A DNA stretch of 64,000 bases from Blasia pusilla (Eukaryota > Marchantiophyta > Marchantiopsida > Blasiales). The position numbers and the translations under genes were made by a program. The notes beneath the pieces are model-generated. The model was not told the DNA's origin. It was given only the letters and a program-made list of their open reading frames with translations, and searched no databases. Shown one piece after another: positions 21,520 to 33,175 of this stretch. The stretch is from NCBI GenBank assembly GCA_050084515.1, contig CM114271.1, positions 15,562,001 through 15,626,000 on the forward strand. Direction: 5' to 3'. The first letter of the stretch is position 1, and each line of letters starts with the position of its first letter.

Positions 21520-21823
21520 CTACAATGCAAAAAAAGCTTCAACGGCCACTTTATCGAGTGCGTGATTCAATGGCGCGTGGAAGAACCTACATTGAGACGA
21601 TGAGCGATGTGAGTAATCTGGACCGAAGAGCAATTGGTGTGTGAGCTTTTCCGTTGCAGCATATCTTATTAAAATAGTGGGTATTGGCCATATTTTGGCA
21701 CGATCAATACAAGATTTTGGCGGGCAGAAGTACGGGTGGGGAATTAAATTTTTTTCCAAGCTCGGTAGTAACCTCATTTACTGTTCCCGGCGCATTTACT
21801 GTTCACCGCCGGAGATGCTCTAA

Positions 21824-23278
21824 CCACTTAATAAACAATCAAGTCTTGCTAAAAAGAATCTGCACTCTTCCATTTCTAGAGCATGACTACTCCCCTCTCC
21901 TCTAGATCTGTTTTCGCTACCCCAAATTTTACCTTTTCATAATATTTAAATCAAAATAAAAAATGTCTTATTATAAATATTGTATTTATAACCATTTAAA
22001 TTATTATGGAAGAATGCCTTCTATTTGATACGTGGAAAACATTTTGAATTGATCTAAATCATCATTCTTCCCTTCGACAAGAGCTCTTCTTCCCTTCGAG
22101 GACGTTACACTAAAAAGAGCTCTTCGAACATTTATTTCTATTGCATATAAGGAGAAAGGTGATGTTTATAATCTTACAACCTCATGGGACATTACCTTCC
22201 TGATTTGTCAAATAGTTTTATCATTTGAAAAGCAAGAAATTATTTGAAAACTAGACTCCACACAAGTAAGACCTTCATAACTTTTTTCATACTAAATTAA
22301 CGCGGAGGTACCATGAAGTGATAAGGCTCTCGAATGAGGCAAGAGAATATTTCTCTTTCCTCATTCGAGAAACATTTAAATTTGAGATCCGGTGCTCCAC
22401 AGTCGCTAGAAAAGGACGGCAAGAAAACAAACTAACATATAGGTAGGCAGCAAACAGATAACAGAAGTGATTGATAGGCATTTTATTGGTGGTTCAGAAC
22501 GAAACATAACATGGAAGGGCTCAAGATTTGATGTTTATGTCGCCTTTCAAGTACAAGCGATCTGATCTAACCACGACTCGATGCTGGGAAAGGAATTTTG
22601 AGAGGCAAAGGGAGCAAACAAGCCAGTGTTTTTTGACCCCATCAATGAGAACAAGAAGCCGTCTATTATTTTATTTTTGGTATGTCCGGCGCACAGTTTC
22701 AGCTCCTTACATCAACTGTGGCGGCATGAGGCGTCCGCAAAAAATGGAGATGCGTTTTGTTGGAGTATGGAAGGCGTGGTCACAACGACCGCTCGAGAAA
22801 AAAAATCATTATCGAACGGCTCGATCCGTGTATTGTGCGGCACAATTAACTTCACGTTTCTGACTCGTCCGTAAACTATGCACTTGAACCAGAACAAAAC
22901 GGTGAAGAAGAAGCCTGAGGTAATCTAGAGGCACAGTCTAATGTTCTATGCAGATAGAGAGCCGGCGAACTATTCATTTAGAAGTTCATACAACGTCTCA
23001 AGATGTTCGATACAGCCGTCTAACCCATTTGATTAATTTTACATAACACTATCTACCTAGCGATTGATTGAAGGGCCTGGCCCAAAGAATGAAGTACTTC
23101 TATATCATGATCAGCCCAGCTACAAGAATGAACCATGATACGCATGAAAGAATGGATGACAGATTCATGATTCCCAAGACGCACACCGAAATTTCGCTCT
23201 CTAGTAACTAACCTCAGTCTTATGTTTACAAAAAAGAACATCCCTGGATTGCTCTGAGGAGGCAGTGATTAGATTAGA
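21824..23278. other. No gene recognised; probable 3' flank of the COBRA-like gene
   Basis: AT-rich to about 22500, then mixed. Overlapping open stretches near 22528-22874 in several frames show no family resemblance. The part from about 22900 to 23278 is likely the 3' untranslated region and flank of the COBRA-like gene, but no clear polyadenylation signal was fixed. Confidence 0.4.
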
Positions 23279-25761
23279 TCAGATCAAACCCACGACAATG
23301 GCGATGACGAGAGTTGACGCCAGCAGCAGCCCCGAGGCCGATGGAAGAATCGTGATCCCAGCGCTTTCGATCGGGAAGATGTCGGGAAGTTGACACTCGT
23401 CCCCGTTGAACCACACCCGCTTGGGAAATCCATCTCCACCGGTGACATTGATCCCGGGTATCAACCTCTTGTTGAAGGACATGATGGACTGGACCTTACC
23501 TGGAGTGATGCCTCCCTCCAAACCGAGCAAGTAATCGTTGTAGCTTTTCTTCCCCTTCATGAACACGAGGTCCATCTGCTTATTGTCGATGAGCGTGGTG
23601 ACCTCGCTCCCGTTAAAGCTGTAGACATCCTGGTAGCCCGCCAAGGCCTTGCCCAAGTCCAAAGCGAGGAACCAGTCCGCCACCGCTTCCGCTTCCCAAT
23701 TGAAAAGCGTGATTCGGGTACTATATCCCTTGGCGAAATCAGAGTAGATGTGCCAGTTGATGGTCACGCCGCAATTGTCCGGGCAGGGCAAAGGATTCGG
23801 GATGTTGAATTTATCGATCCTGGCCAGCTCCAACGCCAATGCGGTGCGGTTGGAGGGCGGGAGGAGAAGACCGTATGTAGGTAGGAGCATGGACTCTGCG
23901 TTGGGGTCACACGTCGGGTTGGCCTTCTTGCAGTCGCCGCAAGCACAGCTCGGGCATGGAACGACGGAGCTGTTGTAAAACCCAGAAAAGGATACGCAAC
24001 ACTTGCGAGGTGTACTCGGGTCAGGAAGCGTCTGGTTGCAAGTCACCTGCCAGGTGATAGCAGCGGAACTGTAATGGAGGCCTGGATCAGGCCCCCATTC
24101 AGATGGAGCCACGAGTCTCGGTAAACCACAAGTGTAAGTCGATGCACCCTTGTTGAGATCACCGATTCTCCAGTTGGCAGGAGGGTCGACCTTGGTTTTA
24201 CCCTTCTGAAGTCGCCCCTTCTGAACGTCGAGGGTGAACACGGACTTAGTCATAGCAGGAGCGATTATCTTCGGCAGAAGGGATCCGTTCCGACAGCAGA
24301 AAGGCACCGCCATGTCCCCGTTAGACGCGAACTCCAGCGAAAGATCTACGATGGTTGGCGTTTTCTGACAACTCATAGCTGATGAGAAATCCGCTCCGGG
24401 ATTCAGTTCTGCTTGCGGGCCGTTCAAGCACTGCTCCTGGTCCTGCTCTAGTGTTTGGGCGCCCTTCATTCCCTGGATGTACTCGTCATACAACCAGTCC
24501 CACGTCAAGTTCCAGTGGTCGATCCTGCCGATCTCTTGATCGAGAGAAATCGTTACCTGTGCGGTGTATTGCTGATCAAATGTCTTCACTACGTCGTAGT
24601 ACATTGTGATGTCTCCTTTCTCCCGTGGTAGCCACTTTTTGCTCGCGGAATCTGCCAGATCGGTAGAGTTCTCCTTGCAGCAGACGACCATCGTGACGTC
24701 TAATACATCACGGGTGAATATTAGGCGCACTCGTATATACTGTAACGGGGAATGGACGGTACTCAAGGTGCACGAAATAAGCGCATACGAGACAACTCAA
24801 TCGTAAAATTCCCGCATGGACATAAAACGGCAACGACAAGAATATGGAGCCCCTACTGAAATCCTTTCTCGTTGCACGATACCCTCGCTTTCAACTCGAT
24901 TGGTCGGGAAGGACTTCGTGATATTCATTTTGTTTTGCACGTCTTCACGAGCAGATCCCCGAAGTTCCCAAGGCCGCGCGAAATCAAAGAAACTCCCTCC
25001 CACTCATTACGACCATAACTCATACTCCAAATTCTTTCGTGTGCATGACAAGAACGTTAAACGGTTGCTGTAAATTGAATTTCGATTAAGGAAGTCCCAT
25101 TTCACGTACACTGAACGATCACCTAGCCTCTTCACACAAGGATAAAGGATCTCATACAAGCAGAAGAGCACTTACTGGCTTCAATCGCCGGCTTGCTGCA
25201 GTCATAGCCAGTGTTCGTGAGGGAGATATTCTTTGGAAGAGGTATGTCAATCGGCTGCCCTGGACCCACTCCAAACTCGGTTCCTGTGATTTGGTATTTT
25301 ACTTGAATTAACTGAAAGTCCTCGGCTGTATCGATGGAGGTCAGCAAATCCGGATTGTCCGTACCGGTCAGAGTGGTTCCATTTCCCACCAATGCACCGG
25401 GCAGGATTTGACTTCCGTCACCTATTACCACTCCTGGAGCCTCAGCAATCACTTCACCATGTTGGAACCCGATATAGAGTTCCCAATTACGCAGCTCAGA
25501 GTAACCCGCGTTGGTGAGCGTTCCAGAGGCTTCAAATTTGTAGGGTTGGGTCGCATTGATGAGAGAAATTGGAAGAATTCGCTGGAGGGACTTCCCGGTA
25601 GTATACGTAAGAACTACTCCCTTACAAGTATAGAGATATTGCAAATGCAGCGGCAGTGCTGAAATGTTTGTACCGTATGGAAGCGCGGCATGCACTACGG
25701 TCATCAGAAAGCACCAGGAAGCACAGAGGATGAGTCTGTTCCATGCTCCTACTTGCTTCAT
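23279..25761 (-). CDS. COBRA-like GPI-anchored protein (COBL7/10 type)
   Basis: Extracellular, membrane-anchored protein of plant cell-wall assembly and oriented growth. Exon 1 is 25761-25176 and exon 2 is 24699-23279. The 476-nt intron has GTAAGT at its donor and TATTAG at its acceptor, and the join is in frame (EANVTMVVCC). Total 668 residues, the usual length for the COBL7-10 branch, which has an extra N-terminal domain. I chose Met at 25761 over an upstream ATG (25848) because it starts a clean signal peptide (MKQVGAWNRLILCASWCFLM, cleavage after VVHA). Conserved features: many NxS/T sites, WNLTWDW, VPFCC, CCVSFSGFYN (from about residue 428) and PCPSCACGDC. The C-terminus has a small-residue region (ESAG) and a hydrophobic tail ending VIAIVVGLI, a GPI-attachment signal. 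No frame damage is seen. Confidence 0.92.
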
Positions 25762-25848
25762 GGTGGACAGCCGCACCGAGCTCCTCTGCCGTCCCAGGAC
25801 TACCGCCATCACCTTTCTATGACAACCTATCTCTCTCGTCACATTCAC

Positions 25849-26990
25849 AAATTCAAATCTTCATAGCCGGAACTCGCATCTCCCTAAATTCTCATGTCTC
25901 GGGACTCCTAGCGCTTAAGTTGGTGGTGCTGATCTGAGATGCTTAGACTGCCGCTTTGTGCCGAGAGACACTGACGTTGTAGCCACCCAATTTCCGGTCT
26001 TCTGTGGGGTGACAGGCACAGAGATGGAGGCAAAGGATGGTACAATGGTACCAGCGTAATCTCCGATCGAGATCCACCATTTTAAGTACGCTGTTCTCCT
26101 CCGATAATTGCACTGCAAATCCTGCTGTTCTCCTTTCTGCGTGCGTAAGCCTCCCACGTTCTCTCCACAACTGCCCATTTTTCTCCTTCGACCGTGGCCC
26201 TAACTTTCCATCACTGTGAGACTTTCACCAAACTGTCATTCATTCACCTCCTTGTCCCAAACCTGCGCACTTTCCTCTCCACTGTTCCACAAACTCATAT
26301 TCTCAGTCAGTTACTGTCACTGTTCCGAATCAACCCGTTCCCTCGTTTCCCACCTGCCTGGACATCCTCTCCTTACCGCCCCGATCTTCTCTTACTCCAG
26401 CTGTGTGCGCCGCACAATTCCTCACGTCCGCCTCCCTTCAATCGACCACCTGGTCTCGACTCCCACACGCTTCCCTACTCGCCGTGCCCTTCACCCCGGT
26501 CAGACTAAACTGGTTGACGACGGGCTCCCATCGTGATCGCCATGACGGCGCAGGCCACCCTGTTCTTACGGCATAAACTCTTACGGCATCCATAGCTACG
26601 ACATCCATAGAGGGGTTTTCCCAAGCTCTCCCGTGTCCTTTCGTGCCCCGGGGCCCATGATTCATCCGACCGGTTTTCTTGCGTGATTGTAGCCAGTAGA
26701 CTTGCCCTGAAAGGTACAGGTCATCCCGGCGAGCTGTTAGCCATCGTGGCTTTTCAAAGGAGCGACGGCGGCTCCCGTAGGAGACGCTGCTGCAGAAGGA
26801 CGTTTCATAGTACACGCTACGAGAGCCATGGGAATTGTCAAGCTCTCGCTTTAGGGCTATTTGGGACAGAATGCGTCCTTGCAATAGGGTCTCACTGACC
26901 CTCTAAGGGACGTAACCCGGAGTTATGGTGAAGGGGGGTTGAAACAAAGGTTGTTGTTTTGTTGCAAGAGGGACAAAAGAAGGCGAAAGA
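25849..26990. other. Upstream region of the COBRA-like gene
   Basis: Moderately GC-rich DNA that should contain the COBRA-like promoter and 5' untranslated region. Pyrimidine-rich tracts occur at 26200-26450. Open stretches on both strands (for example 26438-26884 minus) overlap and lack recognisable domains. No TATA box could be fixed with confidence. Confidence 0.35.
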
Positions 26991-27005
26991 AAAAAGGGGG
27001 CTTAC

Positions 27006-27151
27006 CCCATACAAATTGAGCTCACTGATAGGAGAGACAATATCGATGAAGTCTAGTGAAAGACAACTAGCGTTAAGAAAGCTTCCAACAATGGTGTCTC
27101 CCGCAGCTTGAGCCAGCCTCAAAAGCCCATAGGCTTGGGCATGCTGCCAAG
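27006..27151 (-). CDS. Candidate exon next to the solo LTR, unknown product
   Basis: A minus-strand block with possible acceptor (CATAG then CTTGG) and a strong donor (TATGGG then GTAAGC). It encodes AWQHAQAYGLLRLAQAAG followed by DTIVGSFLNASCLSLDFIDI. The composition is strikingly protein-like. The solo LTR lies 45 bp upstream, so any gene here would have been split by the insertion. I do not recognise the family. Confidence 0.35.
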
Positions 27152-27196
27152 CTATGGAGACCCATTAGCTACAATGAAGAACATTAGTAGCTAAAG

Positions 27197-28202
27197 TGTC
27201 GCGCCCCTACTCTCCTTGAACGTCAATCTTTAATGTTGCGAAAGCGTGCGTTCACTAGGTTACGAACTCATCGCCGATCTGCACCCAAACACGCACTCTC
27301 GTTAGTCGGGTTTGGGCCAACCGGCGTTCCAACCCACTGAGTCCTCATCTCGGCGTCTCATCGAGCTCAACCTTCCTTAGTTCCTAGCTTCCAAAACATG
27401 GCAAGTCCTTCAAGACTTGGAACAGACTTCCTAGTTAGTCCAGGGATCTGAAACGGCACTTGCGCGCCTAGCGATCCCAACTGTTCAACGGTCCTCGGGT
27501 GAGTTCCGAACCGAGACCCAAGTAATTGAGTCGCGGGGTGGAATCCAAGAGGGATGTCTAAAATCGCCTCACTGGACTTGGTGCAGGTTTTCCAACCCAA
27601 CCCCCAAACTCGCGTTCCGTTCCACGCCCTTGAGCCGCCCCGCGGCGCCCAAAGTGGGGTTTGGGTTCCAAGCACTCTCGGAGACCTTCCCCCCTTACTA
27701 GTACTTCTGGGGTTCTCCAATAACCCCTCCCCTTTGGGAAAAGAGGGTCGGGCCCTTCATTGTGGCCCTCAACCCGACTCCACTTACAATCGTTTTCGGG
27801 TCGTATCTCGGCCTCTGCTTATGCGTTTGCAGCGATCTTTAGTGCGTTTGGACCGGCTCTCCATAAGCTTTCCAACGCACCCTTATTTGCTCCAAACGCA
27901 TCTTGGCGCTAAAAGTTATGGCCATAAATACAGTCGGAAACTCTCAAACGCTAGTGGCGTTCCAAATCCGGATCTTCCCTTTGGCAACCCACTTCCTAGA
28001 CTCGACTTCTTTCAAGTCTCATTCCGCGTTTGGTCCAGGTTTCTCAATCGCGACCATAACACCTGAAACGCGATTCCTCGCTCGCGTCTCGTCTCTCTTG
28101 TCTCCTCTTTGAGATAACTCCAACGCGCAAACCATCTTAGCGTGAGCCCGCTAATGTTCCGATGTTCCGTTTGGCACTTGTCTGGTCATGAGGGTCGTGA
28201 CA
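27197..28202. repeat. Solo LTR, 1006 bp, with perfect 5-bp target duplication
   Basis: Begins TGTCGCGCCCC and ends GGTCGTGACA, so TG...CA ends with a short inverted repeat (TGTCGCG / CGTGACA). Flanked by TAAAG at 27192-27196 and again at 28203-28207. No internal retrotransposon sequence adjoins, so it arose by LTR-LTR recombination. GC content is higher than in the surroundings. It does not match the methyltransferase-gypsy LTR beyond the first bases, so it is another family. Long open frames inside (27367-27720, 27554-28066) are chance. Confidence 0.9.
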
Positions 28203-28384
28203 TAAAGACAATCCATTTTCCGACTACATATGATGAGCGTAGAGTGTGAGGAACGAGTCAAACCTCTCATCCATAGCCTCATATATGTCTATGGCTAGGG
28301 GGACGAATTGATGAAACGAGGGAGTATGGAACACGAAGGCAAGTAAGAGGAAGGAGAAAGAAGCGAAAGGTGGGGCCCATATGG
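28203..28384. other. Flank of the solo LTR
   Basis: Nothing recognised apart from the target duplication at its left edge. Confidence 0.5.
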
Positions 28385-28446
28385 ATAAGTCCTTTCATAG
28401 GACCGACATGGACATGTCCACGGACACGGACTTTGTCAACATGCAA

Positions 28447-28449
<3 letters not shown>
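28385..28449. mobile_element. End fragment of the hAT-like MITE family
   Basis: CATGTCCACGGACACGGACTTTG then CAACATGCAACATT matches the right ends of the members at 29598 and 41314. The rest of the element was not found, and the end runs straight into the CT microsatellite. Confidence 0.5.

Positions 28450-28450
<1 letters not shown>

Positions 28451-28498
<48 letters not shown>
28451..28498. repeat. (CT)24 microsatellite
   Basis: Uninterrupted CT dinucleotide, 48 bp, following the MITE end fragment. On the opposite strand it is (GA)n, a common plant microsatellite. Confidence 0.97.
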
Positions 28499-28499
<1 letters not shown>

Positions 28500-29017
28500 A
28501 ACATGGAAGTCACTCTCCTTAGCAATACAAAACATGATAGCGTGAGTGGCAATCCTCTCACCCCAACTAGATAGTATTTCAAGTGCGCACCAAGAAGATC
28601 TAGACTCCAACTTCACTCAGATTATGTCGAACCAACCACCAATGGTTGGGGGAGGCTTAGCCAGAACTGCATCATTGCGATAGGGATAGTCAAGATAAGA
28701 GGCCAGTCAAGGCCCCACCCATGAGCCTACCTGCTTCTGGGAGTTAGAAGAGCAAATGCAGACCCAAGCCTCCATCAGAATATCCCCATCGGACATACTG
28801 CCTCTAGAAACTAGCTCAAAGTGGGCTTCCATCAAAGAATATTGGACCCTACTTTGACTCAAGGTAAGTAAGAAGGAGAAAGTGGGGAATCTCTACCATG
28901 CTCTAAGAGAAAACTATAATGGGAAGAAGTTGTCATCAACTTGAGACATGTACTGTAGCCCTAATCTACTCTCACATCCCATAAGGGTACAAGTGGAGTT
29001 TATTATTCGAATCCCTT
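28500..29017. other. No gene recognised
   Basis: Mixed-composition DNA with no long open frame, repeat boundary or RNA gene that I can support. Confidence 0.5.
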
Positions 29018-29025
29018 ATGTTATA

Positions 29026-29598
29026 AATGGTTGCATGGAAATGGACATGTTCATGGATATGCCCAACAGGTCTCATGCTCGAGTTGTTTTCGGTACGCCA
29101 ATAGCCCGCGCGAGCTCAGAATACCAGAATCGGCACAGGCTCAAATTAAGGGAGGAGGACAAGACTTGAGCCTCATGAAGCCTGCACCAGTGCGCTCTAA
29201 GCCCTAAGCCGACCCACACAATGCGGGCTTAAGGCCCGCGGACGATAAAAAACTTGATTAATCTCAAGGAAGAGGGATCTGATTGATGAGTAATACAAAA
29301 CATGATCTCCTTAGTAATTTATTTTAAAAATCAAGTTCATTATGCACTGGGAGGGCTAGGCCCACACGAGCGTGGTTGGAGGGCATGTGCGAGCCAATGT
29401 GGGCCAAGGATGAGATGGTGTGGGGTACAATATGATCGACGGGTTCCTAGACTAGGTGCAGGCTTGCTCAGCCTGAATCTTCGTTGTGGGCAAGGGATGC
29501 TCGAATGTGGGCTGCGGGTACGTGGACCCGCATGAACATGTTGGTCCTAGGGACAGACATAAGTCCGTGGACACGGAATTTGTCAATGTGCAACCTTG
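29026..29598. mobile_element. GC-rich hAT-like MITE, 573 bp, perfect 8-bp target duplication
   Basis: Flanked by ATGTTATA at 29018-29025 and 29599-29606. Ends read AATGGTTGCA and TGCAACCTTG: inverted over 7 inner bases with 3 outer mismatches. Subterminal GGACATG/CATGTCC words and interior GGCCCGC-type GC-rich sequence are shared with the members at 15782, 31796, 41025 and 48180. An 8-bp duplication and CA-type ends fit the hAT superfamily. No transposase is present, so movement would need an autonomous relative. Confidence 0.82.
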
Positions 29599-29606
29599 AT
29601 GTTATA

Positions 29607-31640
29607 TCCTATTGTAGGGTGTCAAAGCCATGTAGGTTCCTTGATAGCATGCATGTAAGTTGATATAACCCCAAGTTTGCTGCCCACCTCCTAATTTATG
29701 ATTTGTTTTCAATGAGGCCTTTGGACCTTCTCTCCCTCTTTTTAATTTACTCAAAAAGTTTGCGTTACCTTTTTCCAACCTAGTCAGCCTTAAAATCTAA
29801 ATCCAAAATCTATTTACTCAATGATTACGTCGCGGATTCATGGAATTATGAAGGGTTGACGATTAAAAAACTTCCATAATCAAAGAAATTGTCTATATAC
29901 CACAAATGAAACAATGTCCAATCAATTCGTATAATATCGTAATCTACTAGTAAGGTGTTGGTCAATGGTCCCTCCATTAATAACTCTAAGAATTTTATTT
30001 GACACTAAATGGGTGACAAAAATCTCAAAAAAATTAAAACCAATCATCCCATTAGCCGATAGATATATTTTAATAATTATGATTTTTTTTCCAAAAATAA
30101 ATTGAATAACTAGTTTCCATAAAAACTATTCAAAATTTTGAGTCAAATATTAGGGATCTAATTTTAGGTATGAATATTTTGGAATATTTATGAAATATTT
30201 GAGTAGAAAATTAGGTTTTATGTCAACTATGGGATGTTTAATGGAAAGTTCACGATTGAATTTTCGGGAAGTTTTCGTAAAATTTTATTTAATATTTGGT
30301 TGATGCAAAAACTTATATTCAAGTAGAGAAATAAAGATGAATATTTTTAAGAAGGAAAGGAGGGATGAAGAAAACATTTTGAAATGAAAAAGTACACATG
30401 GAGAGTACTTTCTTTCCCTATTAAGAAAGAAAGGAAGGTATTTTTCTTCAAAGTGGGATCCGGGTTCCTTTTTCTCCCATGATGAGAAGATGGGATGAAT
30501 GGTTCTTCAACTAAAGAGAGCATGAGATGAGATTATAAATAAAAAACTCGGTTTATAAACTAGGAGTGGGGAGACTCGAGAGAGACCACTTAAATATTAC
30601 ACTATAGTAAAAGACAACATCTTCTTGATTTTTACCCTCTCTTTAATGCTTAATGAACATGTATAATTTAGGCAACAAGAACACTTGTTAACTTTGAGTA
30701 ACTCGACTAACTCCATTATCTTCGTGCATGTCACAACCTACTCACTAGTTTTCTCAAAATGAGTATGAGGGGATTTCTTGTATAGGTAGATCCCATGGAA
30801 ATATCAACAACTTGACGTTTTATGTATATTATCAATGCACATATGGAAGAATTTATCCTTGTTCAGTAGTGCATCAACACACATGCAGATCAAATGTCGT
30901 TCAAGCATTGGTGCTTCCACTTTGATAATTTGTGCTCCATGCATGGTCAAAATCCATCAGTATGGCATAAAAAGCTACTTTCCATCCTAAGGTCGATACT
31001 CTAATTAAAAATCCCCAAAATTGAATTCTCCCTTTATTTGAATTTGCATGAATCTTTAATAAAATTATAAGAAATTTCATTAATCTACTCAAAGATGAGG
31101 TTAATTTCCCATAATTTACAAATTCACTCGCAAGTTTTATGATTGAAATTTTTATCATTACTAATGAATATTGAGTGAATATTATCCACTCTTACAATAC
31201 TTCTTTTACTTTAAGACTTCCTATTTTGGCAACTCAAAGGATCATCTTATGATCTTTCATCTTATAAAGGCATACCATGATAATTCCATTCATTTACTAT
31301 TTGAGAAAGAGGGGTTCAAGGGCTGCATGTGGAAAAAATTCATATTTGCCCTATAGGCAGACTGACACTACTACATTTAAGGTCAATTTGCAAGTCCTAA
31401 AAGGCACAAACAACTTGCAGTCACAAGGGAGATGAATTGAATCTCACTTTGCAAGTGTGACGCGAGTCAGAAGGGTCATATTCTTAAATTCATACTTCAG
31501 TAGTAGTTGGGTCTTAAAAGGCTAACAATATACCCAAAAACCAGTCACAAATATTCATAGCTTTGCAAATCTACAAGAAGATTTTGCGAGTTTACATAGT
31601 CATTTTTTTTGCCCCCAATTGACACCAACAAAAGACTAGG
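29607..31640. other. AT-rich intergenic DNA
   Basis: No gene, RNA or repeat boundary recognised. The minus-strand open stretch 30901-31158 and plus-strand 31171-31356 are AT-rich, without family features. Confidence 0.5.
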
Positions 31641-31689
31641 AGACATTATCAAATCTCACAAATATGCATATGGGAAATTATAGTTTGGA

Positions 31690-33030
31690 AGGTTAAGACT
31701 AGAAGTGATTCCATAAATTGAAAAAGGTGAAGCTTTAAATGGAAGACATGAGTACAATTTTGATGCTAGTATGAGTACACCCAAAGCCGAATTGCTAGGG
31801 TTGCACACGGACAAAGTCAATGTCCGAGGACATATCCATGTCCATGGACTTATGTTCGTCCTATGGACGGACATGCGCGTACGGGCCCAAGTACGTGCAG
31901 CTGGCACCTGAGCCCGCCCGAAGCCCGCCACATAGACCCGGGTTGACAGAGCCCGCACCCATTGCGTGCCCTGCCAGGGCCCAAGGTCGGTCCGCAACCA
32001 AGGCTTGCAAGCCTGGTTACGGGCCGACAGCGAGCCCGTGCAGGCCAGACAACACGTGCGAGCTCCGTCAGCTCGGGTCTACGTGGCGGGCATTGGATGG
32101 GCTTCGGGCGGGCTCGGGTACGGGCCGGGCATGTTTGGGTCTTGTGTGTTTTCATGAAACCTTGTGACTTGCAATTGGTAGTTGGGGGATATGCAAAAAA
32201 ATATGATTTGGACTATGATGAGACTTTCAATCTTGTAGCCAAGATGATAATAATGAGAAATTTTGTGTCATTGGGAACTAGAAAATTATAGATAATGCAT
32301 GAGATGGATTTCAAGAATGCACTTTCTCATAAAGATTTGGACAGACAAAATCAACATAGTTAGCCACCTAGACATGACTCTTGAGCATCTAGATTATCCT
32401 TCTTTGGTTACTTTATGCAAATAGAGGAAGGCTCTTTATGGACTCAAACAAGATGTAAGAGTATTGTAAGATTAATCAATTCCTAGACACCGTTGCATTT
32501 CACACGTCTTAGTTTAAATTCTTTATTTTTTTTACTAAGAATTGAAGGAAATTAAAAATTATGCTTTTTGTCTATGTTGATGATGTAATTGTAATTAATA
32601 GCAAAAAAATCTTGAAATAGAAAATCAAAGTGCAATAATGTTGTAACTAGAGTTTGAATGCAAAGATGTGGAAGAGCTCAAAGTGAGAAGCCTATTCCCA
32701 TTGGACCACATTGTGAAGCTTACAAGAGACAAAAGGTTATGAGATAAGTAATAATAATATCTACTGTGATATAGTTGGGGGCTTGATCTACTCTACTATC
32801 ACAAAGCTAGATCTCACTTATATGGTTGGTTTAGGAAGACCATACATTTATGCGATCATTGTAAAAACCCCATCTTCATACATTGAGGTGGATCTTCAAA
32901 TATGTAAAGTTCATAATTTTGTTTGGACTTTACTAATCCTCGAGCCTTTGGAGCTACACAAATACACTCATACAAATTGGGCTAGGAGCGCCCTTAACAA
33001 AAGATCTACTTCCATGTATCCACCTTGAGG
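31690..33030 (+). pseudogene. Ty1/copia reverse transcriptase/RNase H relic
   Basis: Plus-strand fragments in copia order: STPKAEL before the MITE; LQLVVGGYAKKYDLDYDETF and NLVAKM after it (32168-32260); LCK-stop-RKALYGLKQ near 32420; LFVYVDDVIVINSK near 32565, the catalytic YVDD; DIVGGLIYSTITKLDLTYMV near 32770; and LHKYTHTNWARS near 32955. Many stops and frameshifts, no gag, integrase or LTR nearby. It is an old, truncated copy interrupted by the MITE at 31796-32164. Confidence 0.85.
31796..32164. mobile_element. GC-rich hAT-like MITE inserted in the copia relic
   Basis: Left end TAGGGTTGCA, right end TGAAACCTTG, 369 bp. Flanks CGAATTGC (31788-31795) and TGACTTGC (32165-32172) agree at 6 of 8 positions. 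Removing the insert and one flank copy rejoins the copia frame across the insertion point, which confirms the borders. The interior is GC-rich like its relatives. Confidence 0.75.
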
Positions 33031-33175
33031 AAGCAACCGTATGTTGGAAGGTAGATACGCGAGAGCAACCATGAAAATATGCAAGGAAATATGCGAACGA
33101 ATTTGGTTGACGAGTTTATTTATATATACAAGCTTAGAATGTTCAGAAATCAATTCCATATATGGAGATAATATC

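Larger units (their letters stand above)
18219..21820. mobile_element. PIF/Harbinger DNA transposon, complete but inactive
   Basis: Terminal inverted repeats GAGCATATCCAGCG (left) and CGCCGGAGATGCTC (right) match the GAGCATCTCCAGC end typical of plant PIF/Harbinger elements. The element is flanked by TAA at 18216-18218 and 21821-21823, the usual 3-bp target duplication. It holds the two expected genes: a DDE transposase on the plus strand and a Myb/NAM-associated-like protein on the minus strand, in convergent orientation. Both are broken. About 1.2 kb between the genes (19800-21000) has no recognised feature. Confidence 0.9.

Noticed and set aside
23390-23884. Plus-strand frame of 164 codons
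   Set aside because: It is antisense to exon 2 of the COBRA-like gene and has no motifs of its own.
27367-28066. Open frames of 117 and 170 codons on opposite strands
   Set aside because: They lie inside the solo LTR, overlap on opposite strands and show no family. GC-rich LTR sequence has few stops.
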